Assembly (NCBI GenBank): GCA_022266195.1
Contig: WHVY01000003.1
Coordinates: forward strand, 4,526,001-4,590,000
Source: Tetranychus cinnabarinus
Lineage: Eukaryota > Arthropoda > Arachnida > Trombidiformes > Tetranychidae
Direction: 5' to 3'
DNA length: 64,000 nt
In this document: piece after piece, positions 46,330-60,392 of the stretch
How the letters are laid out: each line of letters opens with the position of its first letter
Position numbering within the stretch: the first letter of the stretch is position 1
Notes under the pieces: model-generated
Seen by the model: only the letters and a program-made list of their open reading frames with translations
What the model was told of the DNA's origin: nothing
Database searches by the model: none
Program-made: the position numbers and the translations under genes

Positions 46330-46533
46330 TCATTTATAAAACCAAAAATGATAAGCAAACAATCATCTGGAAGCTCACTTAATGACATTGTCACACAAAC
46401 ACCAATAATCGACACCAAGTCTACAAGAAGTGAAAGTGGGTTACAGGCAAGTTTACCTCACAGTTACAGTCACATGCAGGATCATCTTACTGCCTTCCAT
46501 CGCACTAAACAAAAGAAATAATATGGGGAGATG
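46330..46533. repeat. 200-bp direct repeat, right copy
   Basis: Partner of 45492-45691, with scattered substitutions and small indels (for example GCCTTCCATCGCACTAAAC against GCCGTCACTAAAC). Nothing recognisable follows in 46540-48180. Confidence 0.85.
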
Positions 46534-48189
46534 AAAAAAGATCAAATTAGCAAAAAAAGACTGATGAAAATTGGAGCTTCGAAGACAGACTCACACTTGA
46601 AATAACATGAGAACATGAATGTCAAAAAGCACGTTTAAAAACAATGAGTTGGAGTAAACATTGCAAAAAATAGAGAAAATAGTTTCAAAATAAATTCTAA
46701 TTTATCATTACGTTACATGACTCTAAACGCTAGTTTAAAATCAATTTGAAAATAAATTTGATTAGTTTCAGAAATGTTAATGTAGTCTGATTAAGAATTC
46801 AAAAGTTAATTCTCAAATCATGAATTCTACTCTAAACGAAAATTCAGTCACAAATAAACTTTTGATTTTTAATTGGATATTAGCTTTCAACCACAATCAT
46901 TCGTTGCGTCAAGCCAATCAATCCTTCAAGCGTTGAGTCCAAAAAGCTAAAAATTTTGCAATCATTGGGTTCGAATTTAGTTTATACCTTCTTTGTTTTA
47001 AATAACTGAATATAACTTATTCGTGGAATGAATAGATGATTTGTTCTGGTTTTACAGATGATTCAGATTAATAAAATATAATCCAATCAGATCTTATTCT
47101 AGCTAACCAAACCACGATTAGTTTAATTTGCATCTTTATTTGATTTTTTAATCTTTATGCTATGTTGGGTTTCAAGAACTATAGATGGAGCCACAAACCA
47201 AAGGACTTTACGCTACACAAAAGTGTAACGAAATATCTTTAATCAAAAATTAAACGAAACTCGAGTTGGAAAAATTGGCCTGTTTTTCTTCTTTCGATGT
47301 TTGACACTCGTTTTATTATTCGAAGGAAATTTTATCCAATCCCAAAATAAACAATGACATCTATTTAATTTGTTTAATCCTCTATTATTTCAACAAAAAC
47401 TTTGCTATCAATCACAGCTGAAAACAGTTCGATTGTGATTTGAGTATCAGTTCTTGTAATTTTGATTGTGAGTAAAATCAGTTTTAAGGGTGGAAAGTGA
47501 TTTATTATTGTTTTGCTTTCGTTGTGTCTTAATATTTCTTAGCATTTTTTGGGATTTAAATGGTATTAACCATTCCTTTAAATGGTCATGACATGGCCGT
47601 TATGACCGTTAGTGCCATTAATCAGTACTCTATTAAGATATCTATTTGAAGTAGGATCGAGTAGGATCTTTTGCAAGATCGATATTTCCATTCCTGTAAG
47701 GTGAAAAAATACAAATCAAATCAATATCAATAAATTAACAATAGGTAAAATCTTGGAACTGAATTACTTTAGTTACATTGATTATATCTACCAACAGTTG
47801 CTAATAATTCGATACTAATTAAAAGGATGTATTTAATGTGTTTAATGGTGATATTTTCATGCTTAAACAGTGAAGTTATTATTTAATTTTGTATTTGTGT
47901 TGAAAATTTTTAAAATGTGCAAATTATTTTCATGGATATTGACAGCATGATTTTTTCATTTCACTGGTGAAAAAGTTCACGGATCCAAAATGGAGATAGA
48001 TTATGATTAAAAATTGAAATGTTGACCAAAAGATAGGAAAGTCTCACAATTGGTCAGATAAGGCTGAAAATAAGGACAGCTAAAAATGATTTCAAGGAGG
48101 TTTATAATGAAATTTGCTCCACCTTAAGAAATGATAAATGTTTTGATGGCGCATGAGTTCAAGATGATTCAATGAGACAAAAAAGCTGA

Positions 48190-48480
48190 TAATGTAATGA
48201 TAATGAAAGAAGAAGAAAGAGAAAAGAAAGCGAAAAGAAGATGATGAAGAAGATGAAGATTAAAAAGGGGAAAACAATTCAACTCCCGCCTGGTTTCTCC
48301 GCCTTACAAGTGGCGAAAAGAGAGGTAAATAGACAGAAAAGAAAAGAGAAAAAAAGCGACAGAGACAAGTACAGAGAGACAGAGAGACATAGAAAGAGAG
48401 GTTAAGAGAGAGGAAAATGGAGAAAGACTGGCGAGAAAGGGAAAGGAGAGAGAAAGAGAGAGAGAAAGAGATTATAGTTG
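48190..48480 (+). promoter_or_regulatory. Purine-rich GAGA tract upstream of vestigial
   Basis: Nearly uninterrupted A/G sequence on the plus strand, rich in GAGAGA, ending ~65 bp before the predicted start codon. GAGA repeats are bound by GAGA factor at open promoters and Polycomb response elements in insects, and vestigial is a Polycomb target in Drosophila. The link to this tract is inference; it may also be simply part of the 5' untranslated leader. Confidence 0.4.
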
Positions 48481-48546
48481 AACAAGTAAATGGGCAAACC
48501 TTTGTGGGATTATCATTGAAATGATGATTTTCACAAAGCCTTTTCG

Positions 48547-51500
48547 ATGTTACTGTTGCAAAGTATCAAACATCCGTACGATTCAACGTACGATACTAAT
48601 AATGGATCAAATAATTCTGTTGATGAATCAGGGCCACCTTCATCGGCAACATCAGGTTCATCATCATCAACTTCATCGTCTTCCTCAGCTGGATCAACAA
48701 CATCACCATCATCATCTTCATCATCGTCTACGACAACAACAACAAACCAACAACAATCTCAACCTCAACAACCTCAACAACATCAACACCAACCTCAACA
48801 CGTAGGAAGCCAACAACAAACACAACAGTCTACATTAACTTCAAGTCAACCTGGACCAAGTACACCTGGTTGCTCATCAAATCACTCATCTGAATCACCA
48901 GGAGATTCCTATTTAACGATAGCTGAAGAGTTGACAGGAATCCATCAGATAAGGAAAGATTGTGTCATTTACACTTATTATAAAGACTGTTCCAGAGCCA
49001 TACAAGACCATTTTGATAGATCATTGGCTTTATTTGATGGCAAATCCACTGTTAAAGGTAAATATAATCCGCTTTCATTTTAGCTTTTTTTTCCTTTCAA
49101 ACCTTTCACCTCTTACTCAGCTTCAATTTATTGTAAAATTTTCCATTTCTTTTCAAGTTCAACTCTTTACATGAACATTTACATCTTGAACTTGAGTAAT
49201 TTCCTAAAAAGACAGACTAAAATATTAGATGAAACTAGTGTTGAAAGGCAATAAAATGAATGTAAACTTGTGATTCCCATTGAGACCTAACCATAAGCAA
49301 CATACCAAAATGGCCAGAAAATGTTATTTTGTTGTTTAACCTGTGATTAAACATTACCTAACAAAGATGGTAAAGAATGAGTAAAATTGTCTAATTGTTT
49401 GTGAATCTCGAAGGCGAATCAAATCGCAATTGTAATCAAGTGAAGAGTAAAATTGGAAGAGGAGAAGAGCGAAAAAAAGCTAAAAAATATTTACTTTATA
49501 CTATTATAGCCATTGAAAAAAAAGTGAAGGAGGAAAGATGAAGTTAGCTTTATAGATGATGTAAGTGATTCCCTTGTTGCTTTACGCCAATGATTAAGCT
49601 TAGTTACATACAAAAGTGACTTTGAATCAGATTAATTCCTATTGAATTGCGTTTAAGTCCTTTTCATATTGATATTTAGCATCACATATCAAGGTCACCA
49701 GGAATTGTTATTTTTTTTATAAATATATTTGTCTTGATTCCTCTTCCTTGTCTTTCACTCCAACTTGATCCCTATCATCATCATCATCCTTACCTCACAA
49801 ACATTTATTGTTGTGTTGAAGTTAAATTAAAAGTTACTGGATAATATGATGAATATTATTAATATTATTGTTGGTATAATCATTTATTGCTTTAGCTTGA
49901 ATGAATATCATTTATTTATGGTTATTTATTAAGATCAATCAACTGACAGTTAATCGATTTCATGGATTAAAGCTTAAATGCACAAACAACAAGATGATGA
50001 GGATGATGATGGGTGGCGATGATGAGTGAAAGTGATAATGATAATAGGTGATGAGGATGAAAGCAAATCTCTTTGTTAATCAAATACTTTACTGTTTACT
50101 GGATTAATTTTAATCTTCTCAACAGTAACAATCAAATATTTTAAGCAAAAGTCATTTAACCACAACACTTATATTATTATGATTATTATTGTGATTACTG
50201 TTGCGACTATTATTTTGTGTGATTAACATTTTTCAATGTTTTTCAATATTGTTCAAGTTTGTTACTTTGAAAACTCATTTTGCCATTTGTTTTGCTTTTA
50301 AATTTTTGCACAATTTATTGATTACTTGCTTTATTGACAATTTAAATTGTTGAAATGTTGAAAAACGTTATTTGCTTCATTTTGAAACTTGATTTTCACT
50401 TAAAGATTTCAGTTAAAACTGTAACTCTTATTGAGTTGACAATTAAATGATCCTTAATTGGTTAAATTGTTTAATGGGAAATGATTTGAAAAAACTAGTC
50501 TTCGAATCAACTGCGTTAATTTATGTTGATCAATGATTAACGTTTTTCGTTACTTGTTAAGTTGTGTCATTTGCTTCACATGTACAGCTACAGATGAAAG
50601 GATGATGTTGAACTGCTGTCTTGGGAAGAGGATAAAGAGGAACTGAGGATGAGGATGAAGAGGATAAAGCTGGATGAATTGATAAACTTTGACTTGGGTG
50701 GCCAAGTGATGATATGTTGACACCTTAGTAAACAATATTGTCAATCTTGATGTAACTTCCAATCTTTTTCATCTAATTTGTTATCCATCTCCTCCTTCAC
50801 TCCCATTATTTTCATCATCTTTATCCTCTTAATCCTCTTGATCTTAACCATGATTATCATCTTTATTATGTTGCTTTTGGGTGAAAATTTGCCACTTTAA
50901 ATTTCCTCTATATTCTCGAGTTTTTATTGCTGCTTTTAACTTGTTAAATTGATTTTAAACAAAACTCTTTATTGTTAACTGTAATTGAGTTTATGGCGAT
51001 GTAAACAGTTCTAAACAATTAACCTGTAAAGGATGTGTTTTAAAAGGCAATTAAAAACTTGTCATTTGGTCATCATCATCATCATCAGTTACTGGACATG
51101 CTAGACTGCTGGGCACTTTACAGACCTTTAAAGACGCATAAAGGTTCATCAAGTTGAGTTGACCTTTGCAAGTATTGTTACTAGAAATGAAAAAAAGAGG
51201 AAACAAAGTGAAAGACAAAAAATATTAAGATGAACAAGGGATGTTAAAGACGATGAAGATGATGAGAATGGTATAATAGTTTTGTACATTTGATACTTCC
51301 TTGAAAACTTTAAAGAGTTTGCTATTTGCTAAATTGCCTTTTTTGTTACATTTAAAGAGGTCATTATCCTAGATGTTCAATCTTAATCATACTGATCATT
51401 GATTTACATTTCAGCTGAATGATGAAAATTATTTTTGCAAATGAAAAAGATGAAAATTTTGATACTTGAGTTACTCAGTTTCATTTGTTGATCTTCACCT

Positions 51501-54500
51501 TGAAAATGTTTTCATCTTTCTCTCTCTTATTCACTCACTTTAATCTTACTGATTCTGGTGATGAAGATGAAAAATCTCTATGGAAACGAGCGACATCAGA
51601 ATTACCAAAAACAGTATTTGATGGGAAATGGTTTAGTTTTGTAAGCAAGCAAAAAGAGACCCAAAAGAATTTGAAATATTTGGGTAAAAATGGCCGCCAA
51701 AATATCAAACAAGAGGAAAGATAATGATGAGAATGAATCTCTCAATGATGATAATGATGATCCTATTGAGATGAATAAAAAGACCTTAAGAGATGAAAAC
51801 AAATGTACAAAAAGACATTAAATAACAAATGTTTTCATCTTTCATTCACTTTAATTAAACTGTTAATCTGATATATTTGCATGCTTTAACTGTTATCTTT
51901 CAACTTTCATCAAACTACAAATGTTTATCCATTGTTTCATTCAAATGTTGATAATTTATCTGAACCTATCAAGGGTTTATCGATTTCACTTGATATTTAT
52001 TTTTATTCATCATTTCATTTTACTTTTATTTTCTTTAAAAGTAAAGGGATGAAGATTCTGATGATTTTTACGATGATTATCATTCAGTTTAATTTACAAA
52101 GTTAACCATTTGTTAACTCAAGATTTAGGTTTGGTCATTGAAGGTTAAGTTTAGGGAATATTTTGTAAGCTTAAAATGTAATGTTCAGTGATGATGGATC
52201 CATATCTTGAATCAGATAGGACAAGATTTATGTGTCCATCAATTGAAACTAATAATGTTCATGATAAACTTGTCTATACAACTCAACATGAGTTTTACCT
52301 GTTTTTCATCTTCAATTTCACCAAGACTTAAAGGTAACCAGAAAAGCAGGCAAACAAGGAAAAGATTTCTTAAGAAGAGGAAAAATCGCTGAAAACAAAA
52401 ATACTAAAAGTGTGTCTGTTTGTTACAAGATTTGAGTTGATGAAAAGTGATTTAACTTAATGATTAAATGATGATTAAAGGTAAATGTCAATTGACTAGT
52501 TTGGCAATAAATTGTTGCTCTCATTGAATCCTTATCCATGATAATGAAACTGATAAACTGATAGTCTTGATGGCGATGATGTTTGGGTTGATGATCAGTA
52601 CGATGTAACCATCAAGTTGATGTTTGCCTTTGATTTTGGCTAAAAAATGATTCAACGCAAAATGCATTTCATGTGATGAATGATTGTTAAGGTTGAAGGA
52701 AACACGGATGAAAGTTAATTTTGTGCGATTAATTGTAATTGTTGAAAAGACCAAGTGATGCAGTATAACTTTTTTTATCTCGCCTCATCTCCATAGTAAA
52801 AGGGAGAAGGAAAAGAAGATGAAAGAAGATGGAAATGATGAGGATGAAGAGGAGAGAGAAATGAAGGGAAAGATAAAAAAATGGCCAAGTTAAATGTTCG
52901 ATTACTTGCCATTTGAGCTTTGAGATGATAACAAAGATGAGAAGCGAAGAGGAATGATGAAAGCAATATTGCTCCTATAATAATAATTTTGATTGAAAAT
53001 GATCCTCATCTTGATCATCACGCCTTACCCAATAACTTGCTCTTTTGTTCACAACTTTTTCATCCTCATCATCATTCCTTTCATCAACCTTTCTTCCTCA
53101 TTCTATTCATTACACTCATTTCAATCAACATTCATCTTTGTTTTCCCGTTTCAATATTAATATATAGGTGATATTAGTTTATATTGATTACACTTTTTAT
53201 TCATTTTTCACTTTTTTCACTTTCATTGTTTGTTTTTTTTATTGTTGACCATTTTGTTGCTCCAATTGAGGTAATTGATGTAATTGATGCAACATTATTG
53301 TAATGATTGGTCTGCCTTTTGAACATTCAATAGACCAAAAATTGTATAATAAGTATGTCAAGTTAATTGTTTCCAGTTGATAATCAATTTGTTATAAATC
53401 AAGATTAATGTTTTCCATATTTTAGATCACTTTTTTGTCGCCCATTTTCACTTTGATTTCAATCATTTCAACTTTATCTTGCATGAAAAGCTTTGAAAAC
53501 TTTGTATTCATTTTTGTTTACTTTTTTCATTCATTTTTCGCTGAATTTTGTAAAAAAATTTTCATGAAAATGAAGAGCTTTACCGATTCAAATTGATTAT
53601 CTCAAGTTTTTCATGCTCAGTGGAAAAACTTGAAATTTTAAACTCCAATTGGTTCACACTTTGGATTGAACAGTTTCCATTAATCATTCAATTGTTGATT
53701 AAATCTTTGAAATTGAACTAATTTTGTCACTTTCTTATTTTGTTCAACTTTTAATCATTTCAACTTTTGTCAAGTTGCACTTTGAAATGAACCTTGAGAT
53801 GAACCTTTCAGTCTCTTGAGACATTTTGAAATTGATATTGTGATGAAGTTATTATCAGTGAATTACAGTTAACAAGATGATAATGATGAATAACAGTTTG
53901 ATGATAATGAAGGTGAAAAAAAAGATGAGGATGACATTCGATTCCCCTCTTATCTTCTTATATTTCCTAATCATCATGAACTTCTTATCATTTTATGTTG
54001 AACATGAACAAGAGGAAAGAATGATGAAGATGATGAAGAAGATGATATAGAACCAAATATCAAGTCTAAAGAGACATTCTTTTGAAAGGAAAAAGTTGAG
54101 GCAACAAAAAAATGAAAGGGATGAGGAAGATGAAGGATGTAAATAAGAAGTGGCAGAGACGAAAAAGATGATGAAGGAAAAGTTGAATTGCTGTTTAATT
54201 GACTAGCTATGTTAATTTTGTGATAAGGAATGCAAGTTAATAGTGAATCAGGCAATTACATTGTTTTCACATTTTCATTTACTTTTTTCCTTTACTCATT
54301 TTTGCCCATTTTTTCATCATTTGTAATTTCAAGCAACCCAATTGCTCTATAACCATCAACTATCATTTTTTATAGACACAAATATAAGAATGAATAAATT
54401 TTGATTGTGAATCAGCAAAAGGAAAATGCATGTGATAAATTTATAATGAAAGTTAATGACATTTCTGGTTGTCTGGGTGATCCTGATGATATTGAAATTG

Positions 54501-57500
54501 AGTATTAAAACGTTTTTTTTATCATTCTCATCTTGACCAGGAAATGTCATCATTGATCAATTTGAACATCTTGAAACTTCATCTTGATCCTTTCCTTAGT
54601 CCTTCAACTTGTGCCAGTTGAAGTTTAGTTTTTCCCTATAAATTTGATTGTCTAAGCCAATTTTAAGTTAATTGTGTTGAGCATCCAATGTCAAATGATG
54701 AGCTAAACGCTGGGAAAAAGTGACATGACGAACTCGAAATGTTAATATGTGCACCATTTTGGGTAAACTTTTTGCTCTCTTCTTCCCATTCAAACAGCGT
54801 TAACATTGAAGTAAACATGCCACAAGAAGGAAGAGAAGAGATAAAGATGAAAAAGAGGAAGAGAGAGACTCTTAAAGATGCGGATGAAGAAGAAGATGAA
54901 TTGAAGAAACGACAAAATGAAAAGCAAGACCAAAGACCAAAAAGCAAAACAAGATAACTGATGCTTTTCCAGTCATTTGATAGTGATTAAAGTACTTTTC
55001 CTACTCGTAATGATGATCACTTTGAAAGTATCATTCTCATGATGATGATCACATTGAAAATGGTTTCAATTGGCAACTCATTTTTTAACCCAAAAATACT
55101 GGTCAATATCTATGAGTCTTGTTTTGACGTAAACTCATCAACAAGATAATAACAATTAATTTTTGACAACTTTTTTTGTCACAAAAAGCAACGAACCTTC
55201 TAATGGTTATAAGTGGATAATGATGATGATGCTCATCTTATCTTGATCTCGCCTTCATCCTCTGCCAAAAAGCGACTCCAAAAAGGTTTCAACCTTTAAT
55301 TTACTTATTTTTAAGTATATGTACATTTGCATACACTTAATAGACTTAACTGTACTTTAAATGTATTGCGTTTTGACAAAACGTGTTATGCATTTGCCAC
55401 CCAAGAAACGGCGTTTTTTTCCCTCATGAAAATGCGTCTCAAAAGTTTGCTAAATATCTATAGAAGCGAATCAATTTATCATGATTACCATTGACCCTTA
55501 ATTGTTATTTATATTTGTCGATCGTAACCAAGGTTAATCCTTATCATTTTGTAACGGTTTACCGGCCGCGTGCAGACAATAAAGGTTAATACAAATTAAA
55601 TTCATCTTTCATGATAATCTCTTTGCCTAGTAACTCTCATTGAACACCTCACTCTTGATCATCTTTTATCATCATTTGAAGCGTCACGTGGCTGACAGAA
55701 GGCACGAATCAGGTCAAATAAGGTTATTATTGCTTTCCGTTCACTTGTTAAACCTCTTGTTATTTATATTAAATAATAATCAAAATTACGTTTATCAATA
55801 TTTTCCAATTATTGAACGGATAATTTGAAAGTTGTCATCATTAAAGAAACGATTATCAGTCTTTATTGTCAAAATTTACTGTCGATTCAAAGGTAACTTT
55901 ATTGGCATTTTTATCCCTTTTCATTAGCAATAATATTTGCACAAAAGTCAACCCGTTTAACCTTAAATTGTGCTTCATTAATCAATCCTGATGCTAAGTC
56001 AATATCAATAAAAGCGATGAAATTTATGAAGCAAAGTAATAGGGAAATTATGATGGAAATGATGATGTTGATGATGATGGTGATGATCCTGAGTAATTGT
56101 AAGCCTTTTGATTTTTCATGTTTTGGGCAGTGTCAATGTAATGTCAAGGCGGAGTTATTTCACCATGATATTGATGATTGAAAACACTGGCGGAATCATT
56201 TATATTAAAACTGTGTATTACTGTTGGTGTAACTGGAAAGATGGAGGGATGATGATGATGAAAGTGAAGATGAAAGTGAAGATGAAACCAGTGAGATGCT
56301 TGGATACGCATGATACAACATATAGGTTGACTCTGTTATCCTGATATACAACCCTATACAGTGAAACTTGCCTTTGTATCTGATTCGAGATGCTTCGATG
56401 AATATAAGTTAAACATTTGTGAATATATTTTGGCTTTTTTGTTTTGACGATTTCTTTGCCTTCTACCATTTCATTGATTCTGATTGTTTGAAACAAATTT
56501 ACCTTCTCCTTGTTTTCATGGATTGACAATTTAACAACTTTCTCAATCAAACTAAATGGCTACAGTTTTGACTTTGATTTTACCGTTTTCACTGTTGATC
56601 ATTTTACAATTAGAGTTGAGCTTTTTTTTACTTGTCAAATTGCTCTTCAATTTTTGTCATTGACTGTTTAAATTTATCATTCAACTTTACATTGAAAATA
56701 TGTTGCCTTTCCGTTGTCAATGCTCAAACATTGAATAATGTTTCACAGTTAATTAGTTTATCTGTTGACTTGATAAAATGAAAAACATTTTTGTCGAGAC
56801 AAAAATTCTGATACTTGATGCTATTCAGGGAATGTCAAGTGAATTTTGAAACATGTTGATTCAATTGTTTCAATTTCACTTTTCACATTCATCAATTGAT
56901 TTACTTTTTTGTTTGTTTCATCAATTCAATCCATGATTATCATGAATGGTTAAACATTTTGATATTAACTTTTGGAATCACATTGAGTTTAAAGCAAAAT
57001 ACATTGTAAGTTTTGTTACACTTTTATAAATGATTACAAAGTTTTTTTATTACATTTCACTGTATTGAAGATTGAAAAGATGAGCAAATAATTTGGTTCA
57101 ATTTTCCATTCAAGTTATTCCAAAAATTTGCAAGCCTGACACTTGGAATTCCCTGTAGAGACGAAGAATTTTCAAGTCAAAAGTTGATCTCATCTTGATC
57201 ATCTTGATTATCACGATCTCATCTTGACAATTGAACAATTTTCATGTTCAATTGTCAACCTTATTTCCTTTTCAACTGCACCCAATCATTTCGATTGCTT
57301 TTCATTTCATGATTAAACTGATAAAATATTTTCCATTCATACATTCAATATCTGAATCTTTTTTTACTCGATAATATTGTTCTGTCTCAAGAATATATTA
57401 TTAGCTTGTTTTCAAGTTACGACAATTTTATACCATTTTCACTGTGAAAGCTTATTCAGCATTTGCCATTAGTAATTAACGGTGAAAAGATGATGTTGAA

Positions 57501-60392
57501 TGGGAATGATGTGAAGATGATGAGAAATGAAAAAGTCTTTGAATCGTAATGTTTGGTGAAAAAGACTCATGATGAATATAAATATATATTTGAGTTTACT
57601 GTAAGTTGCTTTAAAACATTTTAATAATTTTTCTCATTAACTTACTTTTCTTGCTAATTCAAATTAATCTCTTCTCATTAATCTTTTACTATTATCATTA
57701 GACTGTCAAATTGTTTGATTAAACTATATTAATAACTATTAATATCGTTATGAAATGATATTTCTCTCCTTTTCTTATCATTATTTCATATCAATCCATT
57801 GGCTTTTCAACAAAATTTTCATCATCATTCCCATGAAGATGAAAATGATGATTTTTCGCTTTCTTATCTTTTCTCATCTTCAATCTTGATCATCCTCAAA
57901 GGCGGAGTAAACTCACAAAAGGTGTCGACTGTTGAAATTATGATAAAATATTTCTATTATTTTCTGCTCAAACTCAACCATTTCACTGAATTGTTGAATT
58001 AGGATTAAAAATATTGTTACATGTAAGTGATTAAAAACAAGTGGCAAGTTTAAATATTTACTTAATGATCAACAGTTTAGTAAACAATTTAATATCCAAT
58101 TTGTCAAACAGTTACTCAGGGTTTGTTGATATAAAACCAATTTAAGTAGTCATTTAATTGTTGATTTTAAGGCGATGTTGATTCCTATTTGATTTTATTA
58201 TTTGATAAAAAATGGTTTGTTTTTTCACATTCATTTTGCCTTTAATCAATTTTTTAATATTGACTTGAACTCAAAATGATGATCAATCAGGATTAACCAT
58301 AAATTGCTTGCTATTAAAGGTTTCATTGAAAAATGCCTTTTTGCAAAGTCAAATGTTTACTCAAATTATCAAGTTAATCATTTAAAATGATTAACACTGA
58401 TCTGTGAAAAAATTAACTGATTAAATCATATAAATTATGTTTATTTTGTTTCTAATTTGAAAAGTGTTTGATCCAATTTCAACGTTAACTTGCCAAATTA
58501 ATGTTTTGCCAATGGCATTAGACTTGTTTTAATTAACTATCATCTGTTTGATTAATTGCATTTTAATTCAAACAGATATCAATGATGAAATAATCTTATC
58601 ATGAAAGTTTGATTGTAATGATGAACGGTTCCGTTTATTAATCTTAAATCTTGTTTCAAGTGGATTTAGGATGAACATTAAATTGAAAAAAGGGAAAGTA
58701 AATTGATTAGCTTGAGTTTGATGATCAGGTTGATTAAAGTTACCTTGAAAATGAATTCCAAGCCTTAATATTGCAATCTTATGGATTACATTTCAATGTT
58801 AGCTGATAACTTTTAGTCTGGTCTCAATTAAATCTGTTAATTGTCAGTTTTTGATGTTTTCACTGATTAAATACGATTCAGACATTTTAAATGATATTAA
58901 TCACGAAACATATTCAACCTGATTGTCATCATTTAGTGGTTGAGTGATTTAGTTAATTACAACTGTAATGAAGATGACAAACCTGGATATTTTACCTTGC
59001 CTTGAATTGCTTATTTTTCATCTTCTATTAATTAGACCAATAACAATAATTTAACACAATTATATCAATAACAATTCACAATATGATGAGACTAACTTTT
59101 TATGGAAATTATTTTTTGGCTGTTTCTATGCAGATATTTTGCTGATATTTTGTTGACTCAATTTGAATTGATAAACTAAATGATTGATTGTTTTCAGTTT
59201 ATCATTAATTCTAATCAATCTTTTGAACTTTTTTCTTCTATCAACAGATATTGTTCCTCTTTTGAGTGATCGTAATTTACCTCAATCATTTTGGAATGTA
59301 AACGGAATTCATCATCATCATACTCAGCTTGTTCATCATCATAGTCAACATCATCACCAACTACATTCAGTCCATCATTCACATCACACACATCATCCAC
59401 ACCATCCTCATCGTCATTCACATCAACTGCACCATCAAGGAATTGGTTTAACAAGTACTCAAAGTAGCACTGAAAGTACCAATAATAATAATAACAATAG
59501 TACCAATAGTCATCAACATCATTCTGTTTCGTCTCATCTGCATTCACATCCCCAATCCTCTCAACCAGCTCCTCCTACACCGTCAACATCAACTCATCCT
59601 CCTCCAGCACCACAACAGGCAACATCAACAGCTTCCTCCTCACATCATTCACCTCATCATCATGCCTCTGTCCATCATCATCCCCACACTCATTTACAAG
59701 CCAATCAAACGATGGTTTCCGGTTCAGGTTTTCCGATTCTTGCCGCAGCCGCATCTTCAGCAGCATCGGTGGCAGCGGCTGCTGCTGTTGCCTCTGTAAG
59801 TCAACAAGGAGGAGCAACAGTCAGTAGCGCCAATCATGATCTGTATTCCAGTGATCCGTACCATACACATTACCATCATCATCATGCCCATCATCCTCAT
59901 CATCCTCATGCTGCAGCCGCAGCGGCTGCTGTTGCGGCTCATCATCATAAGGCTGCCACCAGTTTACACCATCATCATCCAACGATTCATCACCACCACC
60001 AAGGTGATGCAGCTTCCAATGTTGCCGCAGCTGCAGCATCAGCTTGGTCACATTACTCATACGCACATCATCGAGCAGCTAGTGCGGCATCAATGCACGA
60101 TCTAACTGCTGCTGTTGGTAGTGCCAATAGACTGAGTCATCCGTCGGCTCAATATAGTTCACTGCTGCTTCCTCCACCTCCACCACCTCCTCCTCCAGGT
60201 TCGATAGCTGCCGCAAGATCCCGATTTAGTCAGTGTGGTGGATTTGAATTGAGCCAGATGACTGCTCCTGAAATGCATTGGCCATCAACGAGTAGATATG
60301 ATTTTTCTACGCATCCCCACGCAATCGATGCTAACTACACAGCGTCAGCTGCTTATGGAGCAACAGTAGGATATGGAGATGAATATTTGTAA
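48547..60392 (+). CDS. vg: Vestigial (Vestigial-like transcription cofactor)
   Basis: Predicted exons 48547-49057 and 59248-60392 (551 aa) are separated by a ~10.2-kb intron, with phase 1 on both sides. Vestigial has no DNA-binding domain; it binds Scalloped/TEAD through its Tondu domain and activates TEAD targets in the nucleus. Exon 1 has Ser/Thr- and Gln-rich linkers, then the Tondu domain (~residues 136-160): CVIYTYYKDCSRAIQDHFDR, fitting the family pattern (V-[FY]-T-Y...HF-R). Exon 2 begins with the second conserved motif LSDRNLPQSFWN, then long His, Ala and Pro runs, then HDLTAA and a YSSLLLPPPPP stretch similar to VGLL proteins. The usual GD in the Tondu core is changed. Additional small exons in the intron cannot be excluded. 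Confidence 0.9.
49058..59247 (+). other. Large intron of vestigial
   Basis: No further gene was recognised on either strand. The sequence is AT-rich with many short GATGAAGATGA/TCATCATCAT tracts. In Drosophila the vestigial introns carry its boundary and quadrant enhancers, so regulatory elements are likely here too (inference). Short frames (for example at 51485, 54739, 56218) are built of simple sequence and were not accepted. Confidence 0.6.

Noticed and set aside
48521..48805. Alternative plus-strand frame rich in His/Gln over vestigial exon 1
   Set aside because: It ends before the Tondu domain and is explained by the repeat codons of the true frame.
50550..54947. Several 60-95 codon frames in the vestigial intron as exons
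   Set aside because: They are built from GATGAAGA/TCATCATC simple repeats, lack conserved motifs, and none extends the Vestigial protein in phase with good splice sites.
59215..60105. Open frames on the minus strand and in a second plus frame over vestigial exon 2
   Set aside because: They are shadows of the His/Ala codon repeats; the in-frame product has conserved Vestigial motifs and the others do not.
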